A DNA stretch of 64,000 bases from Aureimonas sp. SK2. Lineage in GTDB: Bacteria > Pseudomonadota > Alphaproteobacteria > Rhizobiales > Rhizobiaceae. The stretch is taken from assembly GCF_029813115.1 (NCBI RefSeq), contig NZ_JAPZDS010000006.1:62001-126000 (forward strand). The letters are read 5' to 3'. Made by a program: the position numbers and the translations under genes. A model generated the notes under the pieces. The model worked only from the letters and a program-made list of their open reading frames with translations, was not told the DNA's origin and made no database searches. Positions 51,035 through 60,525 of this stretch are shown in pieces; the first letter of the stretch is position 1, and the number at the start of each line of letters is the position of its first letter.

Positions 51035-52240
51035 ATGTCCGAGCATGACAATCCGCTTTTCGCCACCTTTGCCCGCGCGGACCTTCGCGTCGAGCGAGGT
51101 GAGGGCGTGTGGCTCGTCACGGAGGATGGCCGGCGTTTCCTGGATTTCACGGGCGGCATCGCCGTCAACTCGCTCGGCCACGCGCACCCGCATCTCGTCG
51201 CGGCCCTGACCGAGCAGGCGCAGCGCCTCTGGCACGTGTCCAACCTGTTCCACATTCCGGGGCAGGAGCGGCTCGCCGCGCGTCTCGTCGAGGCCTCCTT
51301 CGCCGACAAGGTGTTCTTCACCAATTCGGGCGCCGAGGCGCTGGAATGCGCGATCAAGACCGCGCGTCGCTACCAGTACGTCTCGGGGCACCCGGACAAG
51401 TTCCGCATTCTGACCTTCGAGGGCGCCTTCCACGGCCGCACGCTCGCCACCATCGCGGCCGGCGGCCAGAAGAAGTATCTCGAAGGCTTCGGCCCCAAGG
51501 TCGAGGGCTTCGATCAGGTGGCCTTCGGCGACATCGCGGCGGCGCGGGCCGCCGTCGGCCCGGAAACGGCGGCGATCCTGATCGAACCGATCCAGGGCGA
51601 GGGCGGCGTTCGCGCCGCGCCGACGGAATTCCTGCGTCAGCTTCGGTCCCTGTGCGACGAGCACGGGCTGCTTCTGATCTACGACGAGGTGCAGACCGGG
51701 ATCGGGCGCACCGGACGCCTGTTCGCCTACGAGAATTCCGGCGTCGAGCCCGACATCCTCGCCTCCGCCAAGGGCATCGGCGGCGGCTTCCCGCTCGGCG
51801 CCTGCCTCGCCACCGCCGACGCGGCCAAGGGCATGACGGCGGGCACCCACGGCACGACCTTCGGCGGCAACCCGCTCGGCATGGCCGTCGGCAACGCGGT
51901 GCTCGACGTGGTCCTGTCCGACGGCTTCCTGGAGGAGGTGCGGCGCACGGCGCTCCTGTTCAAGCAGAGCCTCGCCTCGTTGAAGGACCGCTATCCCGAC
52001 GTCGTCGACGAGGTGCGCGGGGAGGGGCTTCTGATCGGCCTCAAGCCGCGCGTGCCCAACGGCCAGTTCGTCGAGACGCTGCGCAAGCATCTCCTGCTGG
52101 CGGCGCCGGCCGGTGACAACGTGGTGCGCTTCCTGCCGCCGCTGGTCGTCTCGGCCGACGAGGTGCGCGAGGCGATGGACCGCATCGAGGCCGCGGCCGC
52201 CGAACTGTCGGTCGGCGCCAGCGAAAGCTCGGCGGCATGA
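51035..52240 (+). CDS. argD: Acetylornithine aminotransferase
   Basis: A 401-residue class III aminotransferase of arginine synthesis (N-acetylglutamate-semialdehyde to N-acetylornithine), perhaps also succinyldiaminopimelate. Motifs are [35 protein letters not shown] and [13 protein letters not shown]. The PLP-binding lysine is in [17 protein letters not shown], and [20 protein letters not shown] follows. The ATG comes from CCAAGAAGTCAGCCC. Its stop overlaps the argF start (ATGA), so the genes are co-translated. Confidence 0.96.
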   Translation: MSEHDNPLFATFARADLRVERGEGVWLVTEDGRRFLDFTGGIAVNSLGHAHPHLVAALTEQAQRLWHVSNLFHIPGQERLAARLVEASFADKVFFTNSGAEALECAIKTARRYQYVSGHPDKFRILTFEGAFHGRTLATIAAGGQKKYLEGFGPKVEGFDQVAFGDIAAARAAVGPETAAILIEPIQGEGGVRAAPTEFLRQLRSLCDEHGLLLIYDEVQTGIGRTGRLFAYENSGVEPDILASAKGIGGGFPLGACLATADAAKGMTAGTHGTTFGGNPLGMAVGNAVLDVVLSDGFLEEVRRTALLFKQSLASLKDRYPDVVDEVRGEGLLIGLKPRVPNGQFVETLRKHLLLAAPAGDNVVRFLPPLVVSADEVREAMDRIEAAAAELSVGASESSAA

Positions 52241-53172
52241 GCGCGGTGGCGGCCGGCCCCCGGCACTTCCTCGACCTGTCCGACGTCTCGCCCAAGGACC
52301 TTCGCGCCATCCTGAACGACGCCGGCGAGCGCAAGCGCAAGGGCCGCGCCGGCCCGCGCCCGCTCGAAGGGCGCATGCTGGCGATGATCTTCGAGAAGCC
52401 CTCGACCCGCACGCGCGTCTCGTTCGACGTGGCCATGCGCCAGCTCGGCGGCGAGACGCTGTTCCTTTCGGGCTCGGAAATGCAGCTCGGCCGCGCCGAG
52501 ACGATCGCCGACACGGCCCGCGTCCTGTCGCGCTATGTCGACGCGATCATGATCCGCACGACCGAGCACTCGCGCCTCCTGGAACTGGCCGAGGCCGCGA
52601 CGGTGCCGGTCATCAACGCGCTAACCGACGACACCCATCCCTGCCAGATTATGGCCGACCTTCTCACCTTCGAGGAGCATCGTGGGCCGGTGAAGGGCAA
52701 GACCTTCGCCTGGACGGGCGACGGCAACAACGTCCTCAACTCGCTGATCGAGGCGGCGGGCGCCTTCGACTTCTCGCTGCGGATCGCGACGCCCGAGGGC
52801 TCGGACCCCGATCCGCGCTATGTCGAGCGGGCGCGGGCGAACGGTGTCCGCCTCCATCTGACGCGCGAAGCGGAGGAGGCGGTGTCCGGCGCCGACTGCG
52901 TGGTGACCGACACTTGGGTCTCGATGGGCCGGGAGGCTTCCGCGCGCGGCCACAACGTCTTCATGCCCTACCAGGTCAACGCGGCGCTGATGGCGCGGGC
53001 CAACCCTGAGGCGCTCTTCATGCACTGCCTGCCGGCCCATCGCGGCGAGGAGGTGACGGACGAGGTGATCGACGGGCCGCAGTCGGTCGTGTTCGACGAG
53101 GCGGAGAACCGCCTCCACGCGCAGAAGTCGATCCTCGCCTGGGCCTTCGGCGAAGTCGCCGCGCATGGCTGA
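52237..53172 (+). CDS. argF: Ornithine carbamoyltransferase
   Basis: A 311-residue enzyme making citrulline from ornithine and carbamoyl phosphate. The carbamoyl-phosphate loop is [20 protein letters not shown]. The ornithine loop region shows [10 protein letters not shown], and the C-terminal [16 protein letters not shown] holds the catalytic cysteine. Residues [11 protein letters not shown] follow the family pattern. ATG 52237 overlaps argD; the 3' end overlaps hslO by 8 bases. Confidence 0.97.
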   Translation: MSAVAAGPRHFLDLSDVSPKDLRAILNDAGERKRKGRAGPRPLEGRMLAMIFEKPSTRTRVSFDVAMRQLGGETLFLSGSEMQLGRAETIADTARVLSRYVDAIMIRTTEHSRLLELAEAATVPVINALTDDTHPCQIMADLLTFEEHRGPVKGKTFAWTGDGNNVLNSLIEAAGAFDFSLRIATPEGSDPDPRYVERARANGVRLHLTREAEEAVSGADCVVTDTWVSMGREASARGHNVFMPYQVNAALMARANPEALFMHCLPAHRGEEVTDEVIDGPQSVVFDEAENRLHAQKSILAWAFGEVAAHG

Positions 53173-54163
53173 GCACGAGGTGGAACTCGGCGAGTTCGGT
53201 TTCGCTGGCGACGACGCGGTCGTGCCCTTCGCCGTGGAGGCGCTGGATGCGCGCGGCTGCGCGGTGCAGCTCGGCTCCATGGTGGACGCCATCCTTGCGC
53301 GCCACGACTATCCCGAGCCGGTCGCCCGCCTCCTGGCGGAGATGATCGTCCTCACCGTCCTTCTCGGCACGTCGCTGAAGTTCGACGGCAAGTTCATCGC
53401 CCAGACCCAGACCGACGGCCCTGTCGATCTCCTGGTGGTGGACTTCACCATGCCGTCGAGCGTTCGCGCCTATGCGCGCTTCGACGCCGATCGGCTGGCG
53501 GAGGCCGTCGCGGCCAAGAGGACCGATCCGTCCGAGCTCCTGGGCAACGGCATCCTGGCGCTGACCATCGACCAGGGGCCGCTGATGCAGCGGTACCAGG
53601 GCATCGTGGAACTGTCGGGCGCGTCGCTGGAGGCGGTGGCCGAAACCTATTTCCGCCAGTCCGAGCAGATTCCGACCACGGTACGCCTCGCCGTCGCGCG
53701 CATGTCGCGTCGGCAGGAGGGCGGCGGCTTCGCCGAGAGCTGGCGGGCCGGCGGGCTGATCGCGCAGTTCCTGCCGGAGGCGCCCGAGCGAATGCGCATG
53801 GGGGATCTGCCAGGCGGCGACGCGCCGGAAGGGACGGAAGTCGCGTCCTTTGCCGAGGACGATGCCTGGACCGAGGTGCAGGCGCTGGTCGGCACGGTGG
53901 AGCCGTCGGAACTCGCCGATCCGGACGTCGGCGTCGAACGTCTCCTGTTCCGACTGTTCCACGAACGCGGCGTGCGCGTCTTCCCGGCGACGCCGGTGCG
54001 CGACGACTGCTCGTGCAACCGCGAGAAGATCCGCGGCGTGCTCCAGGGGTTCTCGGCGGAGGATCTGGCGGACAGCACCGAGAATGGCCGCATCCACGTG
54101 ACCTGCGAGTTCTGCGGCGAAGCCTACGACTTCTCCCCGGACGAGTTCACGCCGGAATCCTGA
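53165..54163 (+). CDS. hslO: Redox-regulated chaperone Hsp33
   Basis: A 332-residue holdase chaperone activated by oxidation. The zinc centre has the CxC motif [10 protein letters not shown] and the CxxC motif [10 protein letters not shown] near the C-terminus. The N-terminal domain includes [20 protein letters not shown] and [13 protein letters not shown]. It overlaps argF by 8 bases, so it is the third gene of the argD-argF-hslO operon, an arrangement known across Hyphomicrobiales. It may extend the arginine operon's expression to oxidative stress, but this is inference. Confidence 0.94.
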   Translation: MAEHEVELGEFGFAGDDAVVPFAVEALDARGCAVQLGSMVDAILARHDYPEPVARLLAEMIVLTVLLGTSLKFDGKFIAQTQTDGPVDLLVVDFTMPSSVRAYARFDADRLAEAVAAKRTDPSELLGNGILALTIDQGPLMQRYQGIVELSGASLEAVAETYFRQSEQIPTTVRLAVARMSRRQEGGGFAESWRAGGLIAQFLPEAPERMRMGDLPGGDAPEGTEVASFAEDDAWTEVQALVGTVEPSELADPDVGVERLLFRLFHERGVRVFPATPVRDDCSCNREKIRGVLQGFSAEDLADSTENGRIHVTCEFCGEAYDFSPDEFTPES

Positions 54164-54176
54164 CCATCGTCCGGGA

Positions 54177-54326
54177 TCAGCCGTATCGCTGCAGCAGATC
54201 CCAGGCGCCGATCGCCAGGGCGATCGTCGCAAATCCCCCTCCGACCACGACGGCCGTCAGCAGCAACAAGGTCGTGCGTCGGTCGCGCGGGCTCTCGGTC
54301 GGCTGGTTTTGCTGTTGATCGGTCAT
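54177..54326 (-). CDS. Small single-helix membrane protein, unknown
   Basis: A 49-residue protein. Residues 1-17 are hydrophilic (MTDQQQNQPTESPRDRR), followed by a transmembrane helix at about 19-41 (LLLLTAVVVGGGFATIALAI) and a short tail. I do not recognise it. It is convergent with hslO with a 13-base gap and divergent from the FAD oxidoreductase gene. No strong ribosome site is seen, so coding is likely but not certain. Confidence 0.55.
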   Translation of the reverse strand: MTDQQQNQPTESPRDRRTTLLLLTAVVVGGGFATIALAIGAWDLLQRYG

Positions 54327-54533
54327 GGCGATGATACGGTTTGGAGGCCTTGCCGGTTCCTCGCCGAGCTTCCGGACCGCCGAAAAACTTGCCCTGACCG
54401 AAGCCCGCGATCGCACGGCCTCAACCGAGATATCGATCGTCGGCCGGTTGTGCCCGTCCCTCAATACCCCCTAGAGAAGAGCGAAGAGGGCTCGCTTCGG
54501 ACAAGCGTTTCCGGGCGGGAGAGGGGACGTCTC

Positions 54534-55952
54534 ATGGAACTGGCCGAGCAGCTTTCGCAGATCCTGGGTCCGAAGGGCTGGGTCGCCCCCGCGGACGCGG
54601 GGCCATTGACGCGCGACTGGCTGAACCGCTTCGGCGCGCCGCCACTCGGCATCGCACGTCCCGCATCGACGGTGGAGGTCTCCGCGGTTCTCGAGGCCGC
54701 CTATGCAGCCGGCGTGCCGGTGGTGCCCCAAGGCGGCAACACCGGCCTGTGCGGCGGCTCCGTTCTGGGCGCTCCCGGCGGCGTGATCCTGTCGCTCGCC
54801 CGCATGGCGGCCTGCGGCACGCCCGATGCGGCCAGCGGTTCGGTCGAGGTCGAGGCGGGGCTCGTGCTCCAGGTGCTGCACGACCGGCTGGATGGCTCCG
54901 GCCTGATGTTCCCGATGCACCTCGGCGCCGAGGGCAGCGCCCAGATCGGCGGACTGATCGGCACCAATGCCGGCGGGAGCCACGCCTTCCGCTTCGGCAT
55001 GATGCAGGACCTCGTGCTCGGGCTCGAAGTGGTGCTGGCCGACGGAACGGTCTGGAACGGCTTGCGCGCCGTGCAGAAGGACAATGCGGGTTACCAGCTT
55101 CGCCGCCTGTTCTGCGGTTCGGAAGGCACGCTTGGGATCGTGACGCGCGCGGTCCTGAAGCTGCATCCGGCGCCGTGCCAGCGTGCCACCGCGCTCCTCG
55201 TGCTGCCCGACCAGGCGGCGGCCGTGGCCTTCGGGACGCGCCTACGCGCGGAGGCGGGCGAGGTGCTCACCGGCCTGGAGTTCTTCTGCGACCTCGGTCT
55301 CGCGCTCGCGCTCCGACATATTCCGGGGCTCTCCTATCCGCTCGAGGCACGCGGCGGCTGCTATCTCGTCGTGGAGGTCGCCAGCGCCTCCGAGCGCATG
55401 CCGCTGGAGGAGATCCTGTCCGCGACGCTCGAATGGGGCATGGAGGAGGGGCTCGTGCTCGACGGAGCGCTTGCCGCGTCCGAAGCCCAGCGCGCCGCTT
55501 TCTGGCGGCTGCGCGAGGAGCAGCCGGAAGGACAGCGATTGGAGGGCGAGCAACTCAAGCACGACATCGCCGTCCCGCCGGGCCGGATCGCCGAGTTCGT
55601 CGGGGCGGCCGGCGCACTGTGCGAGAGCCTGCTGCCGGGCGTGCGGATCAACCCGTTCGGGCATCTGGCCGACGGCAATATCCATTACAACCTGTCGCCC
55701 CCCGAGGGCGCTGCGGACTTCGGCGGCAAGGCCAAGGAGATCGGCCTCGCCGTCGCCCGGCTGGCGACAGAGATGGGCGGCAGCTTCGCCGCCGAGCACG
55801 GGCTCGGCCAGGCCAAGGTGGCGCTGGCCGACGCACTGCGCTCGCCGGTCGAGCGGGATCTGATGCGGGCGCTGCGCCGCGCGCTCGATCCCTCCGGAAC
55901 GCTCAACCCTTGGGTGGTGACAGGCGCTCAGAGCGGTTTCCGACCGGTTTGA
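54534..55952 (+). CDS. FAD-binding oxidoreductase of the GlcD / D-2-hydroxyglutarate dehydrogenase type
   Basis: A 472-residue flavoprotein. The FAD domain has VVPQGGNTGLCGGSVLGAPG, GLIGTNAGGSHAFRFGMMQD and FCGSEGTLGIVTRAVLKLHP. The C-terminal part ends with HGLGQAKVALADALRSPVE. It resembles enzymes oxidising D-2-hydroxy acids, such as D-lactate, glycolate or D-2-hydroxyglutarate; the substrate is not decided. ATG 54534 has GAGAGGGG upstream. The last residues are encoded by a repeat arm at 55931-55947. Confidence 0.88.
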   Translation: MELAEQLSQILGPKGWVAPADAGPLTRDWLNRFGAPPLGIARPASTVEVSAVLEAAYAAGVPVVPQGGNTGLCGGSVLGAPGGVILSLARMAACGTPDAASGSVEVEAGLVLQVLHDRLDGSGLMFPMHLGAEGSAQIGGLIGTNAGGSHAFRFGMMQDLVLGLEVVLADGTVWNGLRAVQKDNAGYQLRRLFCGSEGTLGIVTRAVLKLHPAPCQRATALLVLPDQAAAVAFGTRLRAEAGEVLTGLEFFCDLGLALALRHIPGLSYPLEARGGCYLVVEVASASERMPLEEILSATLEWGMEEGLVLDGALAASEAQRAAFWRLREEQPEGQRLEGEQLKHDIAVPPGRIAEFVGAAGALCESLLPGVRINPFGHLADGNIHYNLSPPEGAADFGGKAKEIGLAVARLATEMGGSFAAEHGLGQAKVALADALRSPVERDLMRALRRALDPSGTLNPWVVTGAQSGFRPV

Positions 55953-56115
55953 ACCCTCGTCATCGCCCTTCGGGCGACCGCTGCGCGGCGGGGCGCTTTC
56001 GGTCCGTGGCGGCGTTGCTCCTCGGTCACGATGCGCGGCATCGCTCCCTCCTCGCGCCTTGCCTCGAACCGAAATCCCCTCCGTGCCGATGATCCAGCCC
56101 GGTCGGAAACCGCTC
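55931..56115. repeat. Inverted-repeat element with 17-bp perfect arms between two convergent genes
   Basis: GAGCGGTTTCCGACCGG (55931-55947) and CCGGTCGGAAACCGCTC (56099-56115) are exact inverse complements, with 151 bases between. The left arm codes the C-terminus of the FAD oxidoreductase; the right arm abuts the serine-hydrolase stop. It may be an interspersed repeat or a very long-looped terminator. Confidence 0.75.
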
Positions 56116-57341
56116 TAGTCCAGCGCCGCCGCGACGGCGTCGAAGAACACCAGAGGGTCGACCGGCTCCTTGCCTGTCGGCTTAGGCTGGGCGCCGAAGG
56201 TGACGATGACGACGTTGCGCTTGGGGTTGATGTAGATGTTCTGCCCCTGGATGCCGATCGCGGCGAAGGCGCCATCGGCGATCGAGGGCTCGGTCCAGCC
56301 CGTCCACCACATGTAGCCGTAGTCGAGCTTGGAGCCGTCCTTCAGCGTCGTAGGGCCGGCGGCCTCGTCCCGCCAGCCAGCGGGCAGGATGGACGTGCCG
56401 CCGATCGTGCCGTTCTCCAGGAAGAACTGGCCGAAGCGGGCGTAGTCCCGCAGCGTGGCCGAGATGCCGGAACCGCCGATCTCGTGGCCGTCCGGCGAAT
56501 CCAGCCACCAGTTGGCGTCGGCCTCCATGCCGTAGGGCACCCAGATCTTCTCGGAGAGATACTCCGCCAGCGGCTTGCCGACCGCGCCGCGCACGATCTC
56601 GCCGAGCACCTGCGTCTCTCCGGTGGAATAGTTGTTCACCGTGCCCGGCTCGGCGGCACGCGGCAGACTCGCCATCAGCTTCATGGCCGAGCCCGGCTGC
56701 TGCGCGATCTGCGCCTTCAGGAGGGCGCGGCGGTCGGAGGCCGGGTCGGTGTAGGTCTCGTTCCAGCGCACGCCCGAGCTCATCATCAGGATATCGCGCA
56801 GGGTGACGCCCTCGTAGGCGCTGCCCTTCAAGGCCTCGACATAGTCCGTCAACGGCGCGTCGAGCCCCGCGAGCTTGCCTTCCTTGATCGCGATGGCGGC
56901 GAGCGTCGAGGTGATGGACTTGGCCACCGACATCGACATCCAGCGCGTCTCGGGTGTGTTGCCCCGCTGGTAGGTCTCGAAGGCGACCTTGCCGTCCTTG
57001 AGGACAATCATCGCCGTGAAGCTGTCGAGGGCCATCACGTCGTAGAGGTCGTAGGTCTGGTCGCCTGTGGTGAAGCTCACCTCGCCGAGCGGCTTGTCGG
57101 CCTGGGGCAGGTCGCGCACCGCGCCGCCGGCCTTGATCGTGCGGGTCGGGAACAGGCGGTCGATGTTGCGGAAGGTCGAGACGGCTGCGTCGGGCAGGAG
57201 CTTGCCGTCGTAGACCTCGGTCACTGTGCCGATCGGCTCGCCGGCATGGGGATAGTCGGCGCCGGACGCCGGCATCGCGGCCAGGAACACGGCCGAAAGG
57301 GCCGCGCCGGCCAGGCCTGTCGATATGATCCGCTTCGTCAT
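56115..57341 (-). CDS. Serine hydrolase, class C beta-lactamase/esterase family
   Basis: A 408-residue exported serine hydrolase. The signal peptide (about 1-27) ends PASGAD. The catalytic Ser-x-x-Lys is SVAK in WMSMSVAKSITSTL, and the YSTGE segment supplies the Tyr motif. The C-terminal ASGISATLRDYARFG-like region (seen as GSGISATLRDYARFGQFFLE) matches beta-lactamase-related esterases. It is probably a peptidase, esterase or penicillin-binding-type protein rather than a resistance enzyme. ATG 57341 has GGGAGGA 6 bases upstream. Confidence 0.88.
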   Translation of the reverse strand: MTKRIISTGLAGAALSAVFLAAMPASGADYPHAGEPIGTVTEVYDGKLLPDAAVSTFRNIDRLFPTRTIKAGGAVRDLPQADKPLGEVSFTTGDQTYDLYDVMALDSFTAMIVLKDGKVAFETYQRGNTPETRWMSMSVAKSITSTLAAIAIKEGKLAGLDAPLTDYVEALKGSAYEGVTLRDILMMSSGVRWNETYTDPASDRRALLKAQIAQQPGSAMKLMASLPRAAEPGTVNNYSTGETQVLGEIVRGAVGKPLAEYLSEKIWVPYGMEADANWWLDSPDGHEIGGSGISATLRDYARFGQFFLENGTIGGTSILPAGWRDEAAGPTTLKDGSKLDYGYMWWTGWTEPSIADGAFAAIGIQGQNIYINPKRNVVIVTFGAQPKPTGKEPVDPLVFFDAVAAALD

Positions 57342-57409
57342 GATGGTCCTCCCTCGCATTGGCACCGCCAATGTCTCGCGATACGGCGGGGAGGCAAGGT
57401 GGCGAGCGC

Positions 57410-57940
57410 CTACTGCACCAGCGTCAGTTGTCCGTCCGACGCCTCGAAACGCGACAGGCGCTTCAGGAAGCTCATGCCGAGGAGCGTCGTGCCGGGTCCT
57501 CGGCCTTCCAGAACCATGACCTCGATGTCGGAGAGTTCCACCGGGCCGATCGACAGGCGGCGGACCTTGGCAAGCGCGGCGCGCACCGTGCCCTGGGCGG
57601 TCTGCGCGCGATGGATGAAGTCCGCCGGGCTCGGCCAGATGCCGAGCCGGCGCGCGGCTTCCTCGCCGAGCGCCACATAGGTCGCGCCCGTATCGACCAT
57701 GACCTCCTCGCTTCGACCGTCGAAGCGGGCGAGGGTGCGGAAGTGGCCGTCCGGACCGGCCGCGAGGCGCATCGTCCGGCCGGACGATCGCGGGAGGGCG
57801 GCCTCCACCACCTGCTGCGGCGGGTCGAGGCGCTCGACCTCGCCTTCCGCGACGAGCCGTGCGCGGTATTCGTCGAAGACCGACGGGAACACCAGCGCGA
57901 TCGCCGTGGCGCCGAACAGGAAGGGCAGGAACTTGGACAT
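57410..57940 (-). CDS. Retropepsin-like clan AA aspartic protease (TIGR02281 type)
   Basis: A 176-residue protein. An N-terminal membrane anchor (about 3-20) is followed by the protease domain, with the active-site triad in VMVDTGATYVALGEEAARRL (DTGA). Further motifs are LSIGPVELSDIEVMVLEG and LLGMSFLKRLSRFE, the typical second half of single-domain retropepsins. The family is common in alphaproteobacteria and its substrates are unknown. ATG 57940 starts the anchor; a longer frame from 58009 is possible. Confidence 0.87.
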   Translation of the reverse strand: MSKFLPFLFGATAIALVFPSVFDEYRARLVAEGEVERLDPPQQVVEAALPRSSGRTMRLAAGPDGHFRTLARFDGRSEEVMVDTGATYVALGEEAARRLGIWPSPADFIHRAQTAQGTVRAALAKVRRLSIGPVELSDIEVMVLEGRGPGTTLLGMSFLKRLSRFEASDGQLTLVQ

Positions 57941-58035
57941 CGGCCGGCACCCGGGACAGGCGCGGGGAGGCGCCGCGACGGGCACAGCCTGACCGAGCCG
58001 GGTTGCCAAAGGGTTTATGGGTCCGAAACGAGGGA

Positions 58036-58054
58036 ACCCCGCCGGTGGCGGGGC
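58036..58054 (-). terminator. GC hairpin after the small-protein gene pair
   Basis: CCCCGCC (58037-58043) pairs with GGCGGGG (58047-58053) over GGT. On the minus strand only GTTCCC follows, so it is a weak terminator. Confidence 0.45.
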
Positions 58055-58079
58055 TCGGGAGGGTGTCGTCGCCGGGCGG

Positions 58080-58280
58080 CTACTTGCCGCGCGGGTCGTG
58101 CGTGTGGTGGCTGTCCTGTTCGCCGCCGCCGCCCGAGACCTGCGCCTGCGGGCCGTTGGTCGGCTCGCCGGGCTTTGGGCCGCGTCCCTCGGTCGGGTCC
58201 GGCCGGTCCGGGCGCTGGTGGCTGGAGCCGGGACCGCCGTGGTGGCGGTTGGTCTCCGTGATCTTGGAAGAACTCGACAT
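58080..58280 (-). CDS. Small hydrophilic disordered protein, unknown (second of pair)
   Basis: A 66-residue protein rich in Ser, Pro, Gly, His, Asp and Gln, without a hydrophobic core: MSSSSKITETNRHHGGPGSS and later GGGEQDSHHTHDPRGK. I do not recognise it. ATG 58280 begins 5 bases after the preceding gene's stop, and GGTGAG-like sequence precedes it. It probably forms one unit with the 60-residue gene and the stress-type promoter upstream. Coding is supported by spacing and composition only. Confidence 0.6.
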   Translation of the reverse strand: MSSSSKITETNRHHGGPGSSHQRPDRPDPTEGRGPKPGEPTNGPQAQVSGGGGEQDSHHTHDPRGK

Positions 58281-58285
58281 GGCGC

Positions 58286-58468
58286 TCACCGATCCTGCTG
58301 ATAGCCCTGATGGGTCGTGTTCTGCTTGATGTTCCCCTGACGGTCCTGCTCGTTCAGATTGCCCGGAACGCCCGCGGCGGACGCCTGCGAGATATCGGCG
58401 ACGGCGGATTCGCCGGTACCTTTCGTGCTGCGGTTCTCGGCCGGGACGGGAGGTGCCTTGGCGTTCAT
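58286..58468 (-). CDS. Small hydrophilic disordered protein, unknown (first of pair)
   Basis: A 60-residue protein of low hydrophobicity: MNAKAPPVPAENRSTKGTGE, then ISQASAAGVPGNLNEQDRQG and the Gln/Asn-rich end NTTHQGYQQDR. The ATG has a perfect AAGGAG ribosome site 6 bases upstream, the strongest of the small genes here. Composition resembles stress-protective, intrinsically disordered proteins of Hyphomicrobiales. A sigma-EcfG-like promoter lies 34-58 bases before it. Confidence 0.75.
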   Translation of the reverse strand: MNAKAPPVPAENRSTKGTGESAVADISQASAAGVPGNLNEQDRQGNIKQNTTHQGYQQDR

Positions 58469-58501
58469 CGGTCTCTCCTTGGCTGATCGATTCAGTAGAG
58501 G

Positions 58502-58526
58502 AACCGGCCGGGGACTCTGCGGTTCC
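58502..58526 (-). promoter_or_regulatory. Putative sigma-EcfG (general stress response) promoter
   Basis: On the minus strand GGAAC (58526-58522) is followed by 16 bases and then GGTT (58505-58502). The EcfG consensus is GGAAC-N16/17-CGTT, so one base differs. It lies 34 bases before the start of the 60-residue protein gene. Confidence 0.5.
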
Positions 58527-58553
58527 CCAATCGCGGCCGAGTTCGCGAGCCGG

Positions 58554-59183
58554 CTACTTGGTGCCGTACATCCGGTCGCCCGCGTCGCCGAGACCGGGGA
58601 TGATGTAGCCCTTCTCGTTCAGGCCCTGATCGATCGAGGCGGTAAAGATCGGAATGTCGGGATGGGCGTCGCGGAAGCGTTTGATGCCCTCCGGCGCTGC
58701 GAGGAGGCAGAGGAAGCGGATGTTGCGCGCGCCCCGGGCCTTCAGCATGTCCATCGCGGCGGTGGCCGAGTTGGCGGTCGCCAGCATCGGATCCACCACG
58801 ATGATGAGCCGGTTCTCGAGGTCTTCCGGAGCCTTGAAGTAGTATTCCACCGGCTGCAGCGTCTCGTGGTCGCGGTAGAGGCCGACATGGGCGACGCGGG
58901 CGGCCGGCACGAGGTCGAGCATGCCCTCCAGAAGGCCGTTGCCGGCGCGCAGGATGGAGGCGAAGACCAGCTTCTTGCCTTCCAGGATCGGCGCCGACAT
59001 CGGCCCCATCGGGGTCTCGATGTCGAGCGTTGTCATGTCGAGGTCGCGGGTCACCTCGTAGGTGAGGAGGGTCGAGATCTCGCGCAGCAGGCGACGGAAG
59101 CTCGCAGTCGAGGTTTCCTGCTTCCGCATCAGGGTCAGCTTGTGCTGGACCAGCGGATGATCGATCACGGTGACGCCGTCCAT
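58554..59183 (-). CDS. upp: Uracil phosphoribosyltransferase
   Basis: A 209-residue salvage enzyme turning uracil and PRPP into UMP. Motifs are [38 protein letters not shown] and the PRPP loop [17 protein letters not shown]. The C-terminal [15 protein letters not shown] is typical. ATG 59183 gives exactly the usual 209 residues and has AAGGAA upstream; a longer frame would start at a TTG. It follows deoB on the same strand after 72 bases, linking nucleoside breakdown with base salvage. Confidence 0.95.
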   Translation of the reverse strand: MDGVTVIDHPLVQHKLTLMRKQETSTASFRRLLREISTLLTYEVTRDLDMTTLDIETPMGPMSAPILEGKKLVFASILRAGNGLLEGMLDLVPAARVAHVGLYRDHETLQPVEYYFKAPEDLENRLIIVVDPMLATANSATAAMDMLKARGARNIRFLCLLAAPEGIKRFRDAHPDIPIFTASIDQGLNEKGYIIPGLGDAGDRMYGTK

Positions 59184-59255
59184 GCGGATGTTCCTTGCGC
59201 TGAGGTCTTCTTCCTTGGCTGTAGTGCCTGACGGCGGCTGGGCCAAGATCGAAGG

Positions 59256-60458
59256 CTAGGGCGTCACCAGAAAGCTGGTGCCGTGCGGTCCCGAAGGCAG
59301 GCCGAGATGGGCCGCGACGCTCTCGCCGATGTCCGCGAAGGTCGGGCGAAGGCCGATCGCGCGCGGCGCGATGCCGGGGCCGAAGCCGAGGATCGGAACG
59401 CGCTCGCGCGTGTGGTCGGTGCCGGGATGGGTCGGATCGCAGCCGTGGTCGGCGGTGAGGATGGCGAGATCGCCCGGCCGCAGCCGGGCCTCCAGTTCCG
59501 GCAGCCGCCGGTCGAAGGCCTCGAGTTCCGCCGCATAGCCCGCGACATCCCGGCGATGGCCGTGGATCATGTCGAAATCCACGAAGTTGGCGAAGACGAG
59601 GTCGCCGTCCCTTGCATCGTCTGCGGCGCCGAGCAGCGCGTCGAACAGCGCCATGTTGCCGTCGCCCTTGCGCACCTCCGAGATGCCGCGATGGGCGAAG
59701 ATGTCACCGATCTTGCCGACCGCGATCACCCGGCGCCCCGCCTCGATCGCGCGGTCGAGGACCGTCGGCTCGGGCGGAGGCACAGCGTAGTCGCGCCGGT
59801 TGCCGGTGCGGCGGAAGGAGGCGGCGCTGGTCCCCAGGAAGGGGCGGGCGATCACCCGGCCGATATCGAGCGCATCGACGTGCCGTCGCGCGATCTCACA
59901 GAGCGCGTAGAGGCGATCGAGCCCGAACGCCGTCTCGTGCGCGGCGATCTGCAGGACGCTGTCGGCGGAGGTGTAGAGGATCGGTCTGCCGGTCCGGATG
60001 CTTTCCTCGCCCTCGGCCGCGATGATCTCGGTGCCCGAGGCGTGGCGGTCTCCGAGGATGCCGGGAAGGCCGGCCTCCGCCGCGATCGCGGCGACGAGAT
60101 CCGGCGGGAAGCAGGGCACGGTGCGCGGGAAGTAGCCCCAGTCGAAGCGGACGGGAACGCCGGCGATCTCCCAGTGGCCGGACGGCGTGTCCTTGCCGCG
60201 GCTGACCTCTTCGGCCGCGCCGAAGAGCCCTCGGGGCGCCGGACCGCCGGAAAGGCCCGCCGCTGCCAGGAGCCCGAGACGTTCCATGTGGGGGATATGG
60301 AGGGGCCCTTTACGCAGGCCGTCGCGGTCGGCGCGTCCCGCCTCCGCGGCCGCGCGGATATGGCCGAACGTGTCGGCGCCCGTGTCGCCGAAGGCCTCGG
60401 CGTCCGGCGCATGGCCGATGCCGAAACTGTCGAGCACGATCAGGATGGCTCGGCTCAT
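59256..60458 (-). CDS. deoB: Phosphopentomutase
   Basis: A 400-residue enzyme converting ribose-1-phosphate and 2-deoxyribose-1-phosphate to the 5-phosphates. The metal and phosphate site motifs are [26 protein letters not shown] and [13 protein letters not shown]. The C-terminal [20 protein letters not shown] is the second metal-binding block. ATG 60458 has GAGGAG 8 bases upstream. Same strand as upp; probably a deoB-upp nucleoside/base salvage unit. Confidence 0.96.
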   Translation of the reverse strand: MSRAILIVLDSFGIGHAPDAEAFGDTGADTFGHIRAAAEAGRADRDGLRKGPLHIPHMERLGLLAAAGLSGGPAPRGLFGAAEEVSRGKDTPSGHWEIAGVPVRFDWGYFPRTVPCFPPDLVAAIAAEAGLPGILGDRHASGTEIIAAEGEESIRTGRPILYTSADSVLQIAAHETAFGLDRLYALCEIARRHVDALDIGRVIARPFLGTSAASFRRTGNRRDYAVPPPEPTVLDRAIEAGRRVIAVGKIGDIFAHRGISEVRKGDGNMALFDALLGAADDARDGDLVFANFVDFDMIHGHRRDVAGYAAELEAFDRRLPELEARLRPGDLAILTADHGCDPTHPGTDHTRERVPILGFGPGIAPRAIGLRPTFADIGESVAAHLGLPSGPHGTSFLVTP

Positions 60459-60525
60459 GATGCGTCTCCTCGTCTTCGACCCGGTCATGCCATGAAACGG
60501 GGCGGCGAGGGGAGACGGAAGCGGA

